DNA of 64,000 nt, from contig NZ_FRBI01000025.1 in NCBI RefSeq assembly GCF_900142575.1, positions 1 through 64,000 on the forward strand, given 5' to 3'. Position 1 is the first letter of the stretch, and each line of letters starts with the position of its first letter. This stretch comes from Actinacidiphila paucisporea (GTDB lineage Bacteria > Actinomycetota > Actinomycetes > Streptomycetales > Streptomycetaceae). Both the position numbers and the translations under genes were made by a program. The notes under the pieces are model-generated. The model did no database searches. It was not told where the DNA came from and was given only the letters and a program-made list of their open reading frames with translations. This document shows positions 36,418 through 44,680 of this stretch, piece by piece.

Positions 36418-37799
36418 GCGACACCGCTGCCGTCATGACGTTCCACCCGCGGCCGCAGGGCGGCGAGCCCAAGCCGTGGGCCTTCCCGGCCCCCGAGCGC
36501 GGCGCGCTCGCCAACGGCGTGACGCTGCTGACCAGCCACCGCCCGGGACAGCAGGTCGTCGCGGTCGAGGTGCTGCTCGCGGCGCCGCTGGACGCCGAGC
36601 CCGAGGGCCTGGACGGTGTCGCGACCATCATGGCCAGGGCGCTGTCGGAGGGCACCGACCAGCACACCGCGGAGGAGTTCGCGGCCGAGCTGGAGCGCTG
36701 CGGCGCCACCCTGGACGCGCACGCCGACCACCCCGGGGTGCGGGTCTCGCTCGAAGTGCCCGCCTCCCGTCTCGACCGGGCGCTGGCGCTGCTGGCCGAG
36801 GCGCTGCGGGCGCCGGCCTTCCCCGACGACGAGATCAAGCGGCTGGTCGCCAACCGCCTGGACGAGATCCCGCACGAGCTGGCCAACCCGGGGCGGCGGG
36901 CCGCGATGGCGCTGTCCGAGGAGCTGTTCCCCGCCACGCTGCGCTGCTCCCGCCCGCGGCAGGGCACCGAGGAGACGGTCCGCAGGATCGACGCGGACGC
37001 GGTGCGCGCCTTCTACACCGCGCATGTGCGGCCCGCCACGTCCACCGCCGTCGTGGTCGGCGACCTGACCGGCATCGACCTGCCCGCGCTGCTGGACGAC
37101 ACGCTGGGCCGCTGGACCGGCTCCAAGGCAGAGCCGCGCCCCCGCCCGGCGATCACCGCGGACGACACCGCCCGGGTGGTCATCGTGGACCGCCCCGGTG
37201 CGGTGCAGACCCAGCTGCTCATCGGCCGCACCGGCGCCGACCGGCACGACCCGGTGTGGGCCGCGCAGGTGATCGGCACCTACTGCCTCGGGGGCACCCT
37301 GACCTCCCGGCTGGACCGGGTGCTGCGCGAGGAGAAGGGCTACACCTACGGGGTGCGGGCCTTCGGCCAGGTGCTGCTGGGCTCCGCCGACGGTACGGGC
37401 GCGGCGCTGCTGGCGATCAGCGGCTCGGTGGCCACCGAGGTCACCGGCGCGGCGCTCGCCGACCTGCGGCAGGTCATCCGCACCCTCGCCGAGGGCGGCC
37501 TGACCGACGAGGAGCGCGACGTCGCGGTGCAGAACCTGGTCGGGGTGGCGCCGCTGCGCTACGAGACGGCCGCCGCGGTGGCGGGCACCCTCACCGACCA
37601 GGTCGAGCAGGAGCTGCCCGACGACTTCCAGGCCCGGTTGTACGCCCGCCTCGCGGCCACCGGGACCGTGGAGGCCACCGCGGCCGCGGTGAGCGCCTTC
37701 CCGCTCGACCGCCTGGTGGTGGTCCTGGTCGGCGACGCCTCGGTGATCGCCGAGCCGGTCCGGGCGCTGGGGATCGGCCCGGTGCGCGTCACCGGCTGA
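36414..37799 (+). CDS. M16 family peptidase-like protein (non-catalytic partner)
   Basis: 461 aa from a GTG overlapping the previous TGA. It has the M16 fold (GVTLLTSHRPGQQVVAVEV, the AALSEELFPAT region, REEKGYTYGVRAFG with the Arg/Tyr pair that binds substrate) but no HxxEH zinc motif where one is expected. In two-subunit M16B enzymes one chain carries zinc and the other the Arg/Tyr pair, which is exactly the split seen here. A strong hairpin follows the gene. Confidence 0.92.
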   Translation: MSDTAAVMTFHPRPQGGEPKPWAFPAPERGALANGVTLLTSHRPGQQVVAVEVLLAAPLDAEPEGLDGVATIMARALSEGTDQHTAEEFAAELERCGATLDAHADHPGVRVSLEVPASRLDRALALLAEALRAPAFPDDEIKRLVANRLDEIPHELANPGRRAAMALSEELFPATLRCSRPRQGTEETVRRIDADAVRAFYTAHVRPATSTAVVVGDLTGIDLPALLDDTLGRWTGSKAEPRPRPAITADDTARVVIVDRPGAVQTQLLIGRTGADRHDPVWAAQVIGTYCLGGTLTSRLDRVLREEKGYTYGVRAFGQVLLGSADGTGAALLAISGSVATEVTGAALADLRQVIRTLAEGGLTDEERDVAVQNLVGVAPLRYETAAAVAGTLTDQVEQELPDDFQARLYARLAATGTVEATAAAVSAFPLDRLVVVLVGDASVIAEPVRALGIGPVRVTG

Positions 37800-37826
37800 G
37801 CCCCGCCCGGCAGCACCGCACGATCC

Positions 37827-37860
37827 GGAACCCCGGCGCCGTCGCAGGCGCCGGGGTTCC
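37827..37860 (+). terminator. Terminator of the M16 operon
   Basis: GGAACCCCGGCGCC and GGCGCCGGGGTTCC form a perfect 14-bp stem with a 6-base loop. Confidence 0.8.
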
Positions 37861-37969
37861 GTGCGTACGGGGCCGATTCCGAGGCCGCATTCCCTTTTCC
37901 TTCCGTGCTGGAATAGAGTCACTGCAGAATAACGGGGAAAGAACGGAGTCCTGCGATGCGGAATCGGAC

Positions 37970-38644
37970 GTGAACGGGACGGAAGGCACGGCCAGGCGTA
38001 TCTCCGCCGAGGTGGTGTGTACGGCCATCCGCGACGACATCGTCGCCGGTTACTTCCTGCCGGGCAGCCGGCTGACCGAGGAACTGCTCGCACAGCGCTA
38101 CGGGGTGTCCCGGGTGCCGGTGCGCGAGGCGCTGCGCACCCTGGAGTCCGAGGGCTTCGTCCGCACCCGCAAGCACGCCGGCGCGTCGGTCGCGGAGCCC
38201 ACCGAGCAGGAGGCCGCCGACCTGCTGGACATCCGCGGGCTGCTGGAGCCGCTGGGCACCGCGCGGGCCGCCCAGCGGCGTACCGACGCGCACCTGAAGG
38301 TGCTGCGGGGGCTGGTCCGGCTGGGTCAGGAGCGGGCGGTGCAGGGCCAGTTGTCGGACCTGCCGTCGCTGAGCGGCTGGTTCCACGAGACGCTGGCGCA
38401 GGCGTCGGGCAGCCCGACTCTGGCCGCGCTGCTGATCCAGCTGCGGCACAAGATCTCCTGGGTCTACGCCGACGGCGGCTCGGCCCGGGCGGCGGAGGCG
38501 TGGGAGGAGCACGCCGCGATCGTGGACGCGGTCGCCCGCGGTGACGCCGAGCGGGCCCGCAGGCTCGCCGCCGTCCATGTCGAGCACGCCGCAGCGGTGA
38601 GGACCCTGAAACACCGCGTAAACGCAGGGCGCCGCCGCAATTAA
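37970..38644 (+). CDS. GntR-family (FadR/FCD) transcriptional regulator
   Basis: 224 aa. The winged HTH at about 12-75 includes GSRLTEELLAQRYGVSRVPVREALRTLE, the GntR signature; the C-terminal helical FCD domain (about 85-215) has ETLAQASGSPTL and the metal/ligand-binding EEHAAIVDAVARGD...H pattern. FCD regulators respond to carboxylic-acid metabolites. GTG at 37970 is the most likely start since the nearby ATG at 37956 is out of frame, but the ribosome-binding site is weak. It is followed by a hairpin and the convergent HPr gene. Confidence 0.85.
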   Translation: MNGTEGTARRISAEVVCTAIRDDIVAGYFLPGSRLTEELLAQRYGVSRVPVREALRTLESEGFVRTRKHAGASVAEPTEQEAADLLDIRGLLEPLGTARAAQRRTDAHLKVLRGLVRLGQERAVQGQLSDLPSLSGWFHETLAQASGSPTLAALLIQLRHKISWVYADGGSARAAEAWEEHAAIVDAVARGDAERARRLAAVHVEHAAAVRTLKHRVNAGRRRN

Positions 38645-38706
38645 CAATCGCACCGTATACAAGAGTCGTGAATTGCCGACCGGGTATCGCCGCCGGCAAT
38701 TGCGAA

Positions 38707-38747
38707 AAGCGGGCCCCGGCATTCCGTGAGGACTGCGGGACCCGCTT
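38707..38747. terminator. Hairpin between convergent GntR and HPr genes
   Basis: AAGCGGGCCCC pairs with GGGACCCGCTT at 9 of 11 positions. A second smaller stem, AATTGCCG/CGGCAATT, lies at 38671-38701. Confidence 0.55.
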
Positions 38748-38813
38748 GAATTTCGCGTGCGCGCGGCGGCAAAACCGGCGGTGAGGCCTGTGGTGAGGCC
38801 CGCGAAAAGGCCG

Positions 38814-39104
38814 TCAGACGGTCTCGGGAAGCTCTTCGAGGCCTTCCGCGACCAGCTTCGCCAGCCGGTCGAGGGCGGCGGCCGCCTGCTCGGCGTCCTC
38901 GGCGTCCGAGGCGAGCACGATCTCCTCGCCGCCCTGCGCGCCCAGGCTCAGCACCGCCAGCATGGAGGCGGCGTTGACCGGGTTCCCGTCCAGCTTGGCG
39001 ATGGTCACCGGCACTCCCGCGGCGGTCGCCGCGCGGACGAAGATGGATGCGGGGCGGGCGTGCAGGCCTTCCGCCCAGCCGACGTTGACGCGGCGCTCAA
39101 CCAT
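38814..39104 (-). CDS. ptsH: HPr phosphocarrier protein of the PTS
   Basis: 96 aa. HPr passes phosphate from Enzyme I to sugar-specific EIIA proteins. The phospho-His15 lies in GLHARPAS, and the NAASMLAVLSLGA loop carries the usual regulatory Ser region. The ATG at 39104 with GAGGGG upstream gives the canonical MVERRVNVG start. The DasR-like element 32 bases upstream fits control by N-acetylglucosamine, as known for Streptomyces ptsH. Confidence 0.95.
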   Translation of the reverse strand: MVERRVNVGWAEGLHARPASIFVRAATAAGVPVTIAKLDGNPVNAASMLAVLSLGAQGGEEIVLASDAEDAEQAAAALDRLAKLVAEGLEELPETV

Positions 39105-39135
39105 GGTGTTGCCCCTCAATGTGTGTCAGGCCTTC

Positions 39136-39151
39136 AAGTTGTCTAGACCAT
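39136..39151. promoter_or_regulatory. DasR-responsive element upstream of ptsH
   Basis: AGTTGTCTAGACCATT matches the 16-base DasR consensus A(C/G)TGGTCTAGACCA(C/G)T at 14 positions, including the full TCTAGACCA half. Located 32 bases before the HPr start. Confidence 0.78.
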
Positions 39152-39242
39152 TTTTGCACGACGGGAGTGCTGCTCCGGCACGCCGGTGCGCACCGCCAAG
39201 ACTGCCCCCTGCGCCTGCCCGCCGCTAGCCGGGCACGCCGCA

Positions 39243-39248
39243 TACGCT
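39243..39248 (+). promoter_or_regulatory. Putative -10 box, leaderless acetyltransferase mRNA
   Basis: TACGCT ends 6 bases before ATG 39255 and there is no clear ribosome-binding site. Confidence 0.4.
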
Positions 39249-39254
39249 GGGGAC

Positions 39255-42065
39255 ATGACCGACCCGCAGGACCCGCACGACCCCGCGACCCGGCCCTACC
39301 CCGTCCACTGGGAGGCCGACGTCGTGCTGCGGGACGGCGGCGTCGCCCACATCCGGCCGATCGGTCCCGACGACGCGGGACGGCTCGTCGACTTCTACGA
39401 GCAGGTCTCCGACGAGTCGAAGTACTACCGCTTCTTCGCGCCCTACCCCCGGCTGTCCGACCGGGACGTGCACCGCTTCACCCACCACGACTACGACGAC
39501 CGGGTCGGCCTGGCGGCCACCGTCGGCGGCGAGTTCATCGCCACCGTCCGCTACGACCGCACCGACGGGGCCGGCCGGTCGGTCGCCGGCCGGACCGGCA
39601 CCCGCGCCGAGGTCGCCTTCCTGGTCCAGGACGCCCACCAGGGCCGCGGGGTCGCCTCCGCGCTGCTCGAACACATCGCGGCCGTCGCCCGCGAGCGCGG
39701 CATCCTGCACTTCACCGCGGAGGTCCTGCCCGCCAACCGCAAGATGGTCAAGGTCTTCACCGACGCCGGCTACACCCAGCAGCGCAGCTTCGCCGACGGC
39801 GTCGTCCACCTCGACCTGGACCTGGAGCCCACCACCGAGTCCGTGCAGGTCATGCGGTCCAGGGAGCACCGGGCCGAGGCCCGCTCGGTGCAGCGGCTGC
39901 TGCGCCCGGAATCCGTCGCCGTCGTCGGCACCGGGCGCCGCCCCGGCGGGGTGGGCCGCACCCTGCTGCGCAACATCGCCGCGGGCGGCTTCACCGGCCG
40001 GCTCTACGCCGTCAACCACTCCTTCCCACCCGGCGGCACCGACCTCGACGGCGTCCCCGGGCACCGCTCGGTCCGCGAGATCGCCGACCGCGGCGACAGC
40101 GTCGACCTGGCGGTGATCGCGGTGCCCGCCGAGCGGGTGCCGCAGGCCGTCGCCGACTGCGGGGAGGCGGGCGTACGCGGCCTGGTCGTCGTGGCGGCCG
40201 GCTACTCCGAGACCGGCCCCGAGGGCAGGGAGCGCCAGCGCGAGCTGGTGCGGCAGGCCCGCCGCCACGGGATGCGGGTCATCGGGCCGAACGCCTTCGG
40301 CGTGCTCAACACCGCGCCCGGCGTGCGGCTCAACGCGTCGCTGTCGCCCGAGATGCCGCTGCGCGGCCGGCTCGGCCTCTTCACCCAGTCCGGCTCGATC
40401 GGCATCGCCCTGCTCTCCGGGCTGCACCGGCGGGGCGCCGGACCCTCGACCTTCGTGTCGGCCGGCAACCGGGCCGACGTCTCCGGCAACGACCTGCTCC
40501 AGTTCTGGCAGGACGACCCGGACACCGACGCGGTGCTGATGTACCTGGAGTCCTTCGGCAACCCGCGCAAATTCACCCGGCTCGCCCGCCGCACCGCCGC
40601 GGCCAAGCCCGTCGTGGTCGTCAAGGGCGCGCTGCACAGCGGCTCGGTCCCCGCCGGCCACAGCGTGTCCGCCCGCATCCCCGACAGCACCGTCAACGCG
40701 CTCTTCCGCCAGGCCGGCGTGATCCGCGTCGACACCGTCACCGAACTCCTCGACACCGGCCTCTTCCTCGCCCTCCAGCCCCTCCCCGCCGGCGACCGCC
40801 TCGCCATCCTCGGCAATTCCGAGTCCCTCGGCCTGCTCACCTACGACGCCGCCCTCACCGCGGGCCTGCGCCCCGCCCCGCCCCTCGACCTCACCACCGC
40901 CGCGAGCCCCGCCGACTTCGCCACCGCACTGGCGCACGCGCTGGCGGACCCGGCCACGGACGCGGTCGTGGTCACCGCCATCCCTCGCGTCGGCACCGAG
41001 GAGCCGGCGGACGGGGCGGGCGCGGGCCCGGGGCTCGGCGGCCGGCCCGGCCTCGACGGCGGGCCGCAGGCCGGTGACGATCCGGCGCTGAGCGACGCCC
41101 TGCGGCGGGCCGCGGACGGCGGGAAGCCCGTCGTCGTGGTCCATCTCGCGCTGGACGGGCTGGCCGACCGGCTCGGTGCGCCCGGCGGCGCAGGTGCCCG
41201 CATCCCCGCCTACCGCGCGCCCGACCGGGCGGTGCGCCCGCTCGCCGAAGCCGCCGGGTACGCCGCCTGGCGGGCCGGGGCGGCCGAGCCGGGGCGCGTA
41301 CCGCAGTTCGACGACATCCAGGAGGCGGCGGCCGCGGCCGACGTACGGCGGCTGCTGCCCGACGGTGCGCCGCCCGACGGGCTCACCCTGTCCGACCAGG
41401 ACGCGGCGGCGCTGCTCGGGCGCTACGGCATCACCGTCCGCCGCGCCCTGCCCGCACCGGACCCCGACGCCGCCGTCGCCGCGGCCGCGTCGCTCGGCTA
41501 TCCCGTCGCGCTCAAGACCACCGCCCCGCACCTGCGGCACCGCGCCGACCTCGGCGGGGTCCGCCTCGACCTCGCCGGCGAGGGCGACCTGCGGCGGGCC
41601 TACGACGAGCTCACCGCACGGCTCGGCGGCCCCGCCGAGCTGCGGCCGGTCGTCCAGGCGATGGCGCCGCGCGGCGTCGACACGGTCGTACGCGCCGGCA
41701 TGGACCCCGCCGCCGGGGCCGTCCTGTCCTTCGGCCTCGCCGGGCCGCCGTCCGAGCTGCTCGGCGACATCGCCCACCGCCTCGTCCCGGCCACCGACCG
41801 GGACGTCGCGGAGCTGATCCGCTCCATCAGGGCCGCGCCGCTGCTCTTCGGCTGGCGCGGGGCCGAGCCGGTCGACACCGCGGCGCTCGAGGAACTGCTG
41901 CTGCGGGTCTCGCTGCTCGCCGACGACCTCCCGGAGGTGGTGGCGGTCTCGCTCGACCCGGTCGTGGTCGCGCCGCACGGGCTCACCGTCCTCGGCGCCG
42001 CGGTCCGGCTGGCCCCGCCGCCCGTCCGCACCGACCTCGGTCCGCGCGCCCTCTCCTCCTTCTGA
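39255..42065 (+). CDS. Pat-type protein acetyltransferase: GNAT fused to NDP-forming acyl-CoA synthetase
   Basis: 936 aa. Residues about 20-200 are a GNAT acetyltransferase (FLVQDAHQGRGVASALLEHI is the acetyl-CoA loop). The rest is a full acyl-CoA synthetase (ADP-forming) chain: CoA-binding VAVVGTGRRPGGVGRTLLRNI, the ligase-CoA region GLFTQSGSIGIALL, and an ATP-grasp part (SLGYPVALKTTAPHLRHR). This domain order, GNAT first, is the one described for Streptomyces lividans PatA, the reverse of enterobacterial Pat. Such enzymes acetylate lysine on acetyl-CoA synthetase and other proteins; the synthetase part is usually a CoA sensor. A Gly/Ala-rich linker is at about 585-620. Confidence 0.9.
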   Translation: MTDPQDPHDPATRPYPVHWEADVVLRDGGVAHIRPIGPDDAGRLVDFYEQVSDESKYYRFFAPYPRLSDRDVHRFTHHDYDDRVGLAATVGGEFIATVRYDRTDGAGRSVAGRTGTRAEVAFLVQDAHQGRGVASALLEHIAAVARERGILHFTAEVLPANRKMVKVFTDAGYTQQRSFADGVVHLDLDLEPTTESVQVMRSREHRAEARSVQRLLRPESVAVVGTGRRPGGVGRTLLRNIAAGGFTGRLYAVNHSFPPGGTDLDGVPGHRSVREIADRGDSVDLAVIAVPAERVPQAVADCGEAGVRGLVVVAAGYSETGPEGRERQRELVRQARRHGMRVIGPNAFGVLNTAPGVRLNASLSPEMPLRGRLGLFTQSGSIGIALLSGLHRRGAGPSTFVSAGNRADVSGNDLLQFWQDDPDTDAVLMYLESFGNPRKFTRLARRTAAAKPVVVVKGALHSGSVPAGHSVSARIPDSTVNALFRQAGVIRVDTVTELLDTGLFLALQPLPAGDRLAILGNSESLGLLTYDAALTAGLRPAPPLDLTTAASPADFATALAHALADPATDAVVVTAIPRVGTEEPADGAGAGPGLGGRPGLDGGPQAGDDPALSDALRRAADGGKPVVVVHLALDGLADRLGAPGGAGARIPAYRAPDRAVRPLAEAAGYAAWRAGAAEPGRVPQFDDIQEAAAAADVRRLLPDGAPPDGLTLSDQDAAALLGRYGITVRRALPAPDPDAAVAAAASLGYPVALKTTAPHLRHRADLGGVRLDLAGEGDLRRAYDELTARLGGPAELRPVVQAMAPRGVDTVVRAGMDPAAGAVLSFGLAGPPSELLGDIAHRLVPATDRDVAELIRSIRAAPLLFGWRGAEPVDTAALEELLLRVSLLADDLPEVVAVSLDPVVVAPHGLTVLGAAVRLAPPPVRTDLGPRALSSF

Positions 42066-42135
42066 CCCTCCCGGCCGCGCCCCGCCGGGGGAAGGTCCCG
42101 GGTCCGCGCAGGCCGGTAAGGGGAGGGGACGCGTC

Positions 42136-42141
42136 TAGGAT
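42136..42141 (+). promoter_or_regulatory. -10 box of a probably leaderless DUF5998 gene
   Basis: TAGGAT ends 6 bases before ATG 42148, with no ribosome-binding site between, a layout typical of leaderless Streptomyces transcripts. Confidence 0.5.
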
Positions 42142-42147
42142 GGGCGC

Positions 42148-42732
42148 ATGGCGAAGACCGGGACGACGACGCAGGGACTGCGGACGGCGATCGAGCGCAG
42201 TGGCTACTACCCGACGCTCGTGTCGGAGGCCGTGGAGGCCGCGGTCGGGCAGGAGCCGGTCGCGTCGTATCTGGTCCACCAGGAGACGACGTTCGACGCG
42301 AACGAGGTGCGGCGGCACGTCACCGTGCTGGTGCTCACCGAGGGCCGCTTCATCGTCAGCCACACCGACGAGCAGGCCGCGGACGACACCTCGCCGACGC
42401 CGTATGCGACGACCTCGACGGAGTCGGTGAAGATCGGCCGGATCTCGTCGGTCGTGGTGAGCCGGGTGGTGGCCAACCCCGAGTCGTACACCCCGGGCAC
42501 GCTGCCGCGCGAGGTCGTGCTGACGATCGGCTGGGGCGCGGTGTCGCGTCTCGACCTGGAACCGGCGGCGTGCGGTGACCCGGACTGCGAGGCCGACCAC
42601 GGCTACACCGGCTCGTCCACCGCCGACGACCTGTCGCTGCGGGTGAGCGAGGCGGGCGACGGGCCCGACACCGTACGGCAGACGTTGGCCTTCGCGCAGG
42701 CGCTCTCCGAGGCGACCGCGGCCGTCGACTGA
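42148..42732 (+). CDS. DUF5998 family protein
   Basis: 194 aa, a conserved actinobacterial protein of unknown role. LRTAIERSGYYPTLVSEAVE at the start, SYLVHQETTFDANEVRRHVTVLVLT and the C-terminal DPDCEADHGYTG match the family. It is beta-rich and soluble. Its stop overlaps the next start (TGATG), so it is co-translated with the phosphatase-superfamily gene, an order kept across streptomycetes. Confidence 0.88.
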   Translation: MAKTGTTTQGLRTAIERSGYYPTLVSEAVEAAVGQEPVASYLVHQETTFDANEVRRHVTVLVLTEGRFIVSHTDEQAADDTSPTPYATTSTESVKIGRISSVVVSRVVANPESYTPGTLPREVVLTIGWGAVSRLDLEPAACGDPDCEADHGYTGSSTADDLSLRVSEAGDGPDTVRQTLAFAQALSEATAAVD

Positions 42733-43925
42733 TGGGCCATCCGTTCCACGGCGGCCCCGACCCGCTGCCGCTCGACCCCCTGACGGCTCCCGCGCCCGGC
42801 TACGGCAAGGCCGCGCTGTGCGACGTGATCCCCGCGGCCGTGGCGGCCTTCGGCATTCCCGGCATGCCCGCGACTGGTCTCGACCTCGCGCCGGCCGACC
42901 GGGTGTGCGTCTTCCTGGTGGACGGCCTCGGCTGGGAGCTGATCGGGCGGCACCCGGAGGAGGCGCCGTACCTGAACTCGCTGCTGCCGTCGTCGCTGGG
43001 CGGCACGGGCCGCCCGCTGACCGCGGGCTTCCCGGCCACGACCGCGACCTCGCTGGCCTCGATCGGCACCGGGCTGCCGCCCGGCGCGCACGGCCTGGCC
43101 GGCTACACCACGCTCAATCCGGGGACCGGCGAGCTGATGAACCAGCTGCGCTGGCAGCCCTGGACGTCGCCGTCGGCCTGGCAGCCCTACCCGACGGTCT
43201 TCCAGCTGGCCGAGGCCGCCGGGATCGCGACCTGCCAGGTGTCCTCGCCGACCTTCCAGCAGACCCCGCTGACCAAGGTGGCGCTGTCCGGTGGGGTCTT
43301 CCACGGGCGGCTGACCGGCGAGGAGCGGATGGACCTGGCCGCGGACCGGCTGGGCGCGGCCGACCGGACGCTGGTCTACACCTACTACAGCGAGCTGGAC
43401 GCGATGGGCCACCGGCACGGGGTGGACTCCGACGCCTGGCGCGGGCAGCTGATGATGGTGGACCGGCTGGCGCAGCAACTGGCCGAGCAGCTGCCGCCGC
43501 GGGCGGTGCTGTACGTGACCGCCGACCACGGCATGATCGACATCCCCTTCGACGAGGACTCGCGGATCGACTTCGACGAGGACTGGGAGCTGCGGGCCGG
43601 TGTCGCGGTGCTCGGCGGCGAGGGCCGGGCGCGGCACGTCTACGCGGTGCCGGGCGCCGCGGCCGACGTGCACGCGGTGTGGAGCGAGGTGCTGGGGGAG
43701 CGGATGTGGGTGGCGACCCGGGCGGAGGCGGTGGCGGCCGGCTGGTTCGGTCCCGACCCCGAGCCGCGGGTGCTCGGCAGGATCGGCGACGTGGTCGCCG
43801 CCGCGTGCGACGACATCGCGATCACCGCCACCCGCACCGAGCCGGGGGAGTCCAGGATGACCGGCCTGCACGGCTCGATGACTCCCGTGGAGCAGCTCGT
43901 GCCGCTGCTCGAAGTACGCTCCTGA
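42732..43925 (+). CDS. Alkaline-phosphatase-superfamily nucleotide pyrophosphatase/phosphodiesterase
   Basis: 397 aa. The fold of type I phosphodiesterases is shown by FLVDGLGWELI (metal Asp), GFPATTATSLASIGTG (nucleophile Thr), GAHGLAGYT, YYSELDAMGHRHG (metal Asp/His) and YVTADHGMIDIP (Asp-His pair). It would hydrolyse a phosphodiester or pyrophosphate bond; the substrate is unknown. Despite the family it shows no signal peptide, so it is probably cytoplasmic. ATG 42732 overlaps the previous stop. Confidence 0.88.
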   Translation: MGHPFHGGPDPLPLDPLTAPAPGYGKAALCDVIPAAVAAFGIPGMPATGLDLAPADRVCVFLVDGLGWELIGRHPEEAPYLNSLLPSSLGGTGRPLTAGFPATTATSLASIGTGLPPGAHGLAGYTTLNPGTGELMNQLRWQPWTSPSAWQPYPTVFQLAEAAGIATCQVSSPTFQQTPLTKVALSGGVFHGRLTGEERMDLAADRLGAADRTLVYTYYSELDAMGHRHGVDSDAWRGQLMMVDRLAQQLAEQLPPRAVLYVTADHGMIDIPFDEDSRIDFDEDWELRAGVAVLGGEGRARHVYAVPGAAADVHAVWSEVLGERMWVATRAEAVAAGWFGPDPEPRVLGRIGDVVAAACDDIAITATRTEPGESRMTGLHGSMTPVEQLVPLLEVRS

Positions 43926-43984
43926 ACGTCGTACGTCCCCTTCCTCGCCGATTCCTCCCCGATCGAAAGGCCGCCGTCCCACCC

Positions 43985-44635
43985 ATGCCCGAGCTGGTCT
44001 TCTTCTCAGGAACGATGGACTGCGGCAAGAGCACGCTCGCCCTGCAGATCGTCCACAACCGCACCTCCCGCGGACTGCAGGCGGTGATCTTCACCAAGGA
44101 CGACCGTGCGGGCGAGGGCAAGCTGTCGTCGCGGCTCGGCCTGGTCACCGACGCGGTCGAGGTCACCGACGGCATGGACCTCTTCGCCCACCTGGTGGCG
44201 CACATAAGCCGCGGCGGCCGGGTGGACTACGCGGTCGTGGACGAGGCGCAGTTCCTGGCGCCTGACCAGATCGACCAGCTGGCCAGGGCGGTGGACGACC
44301 TGGACCTGGACGTCTACGCCTTCGGCATCACCACCGACTTCCGCACCCGGCTCTTCCCCGGCTCGCAGCGGCTGATCGAACTCGCCGACCGCGTCGAGGC
44401 GTTGCAGGTCGAGGCGCTGTGCTGGTGCGGGGCGCGGGCCACCCACAACGCCAGGACGGTCGGCGGGGTGATGGTCGTGGAGGGCGCGCAGGTGGTGATC
44501 GGGGATGTGGACGGCCGGTCCGCCGAGGTGGGCTACGAGGTGCTGTGCCGCCGCCACCACCGGCGCCGGATGACCAGCGCGACCGCGGGCGCCGGGGCGC
44601 TGTCGCCCGACGTGCTGCCGGTGACGCCGCTGTGA
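43985..44635 (+). CDS. tdk: Thymidine kinase (type II)
   Basis: 216 aa. It phosphorylates thymidine to dTMP in salvage. P-loop GTMDCGKST is at 9-17; VDEAQFLAPDQI holds the catalytic Glu; FGITTDFRTRLFPGS is the lasso region; and the zinc-type residues CWCG and CRRH remain. The true start is ATG 43985 (MPELVFFSG); the longer overlapping frame is a shadow of the phosphatase gene. A terminator separates it from the convergent beta-helix gene. Confidence 0.93.
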   Translation: MPELVFFSGTMDCGKSTLALQIVHNRTSRGLQAVIFTKDDRAGEGKLSSRLGLVTDAVEVTDGMDLFAHLVAHISRGGRVDYAVVDEAQFLAPDQIDQLARAVDDLDLDVYAFGITTDFRTRLFPGSQRLIELADRVEALQVEALCWCGARATHNARTVGGVMVVEGAQVVIGDVDGRSAEVGYEVLCRRHHRRRMTSATAGAGALSPDVLPVTPL

Positions 44636-44674
44636 CGCGGGCCCGGGCGACCGCGGTGGTCTCCCGGGCCCGCG
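44636..44674. terminator. Bidirectional terminator
   Basis: CGCGGGCCCGGG (44636-44647) and CCCGGGCCCGCG (44663-44674) make a perfect 12-bp stem right after the tdk stop, facing the end of the next gene. Confidence 0.78.
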
Positions 44675-44680
44675 CTCGGC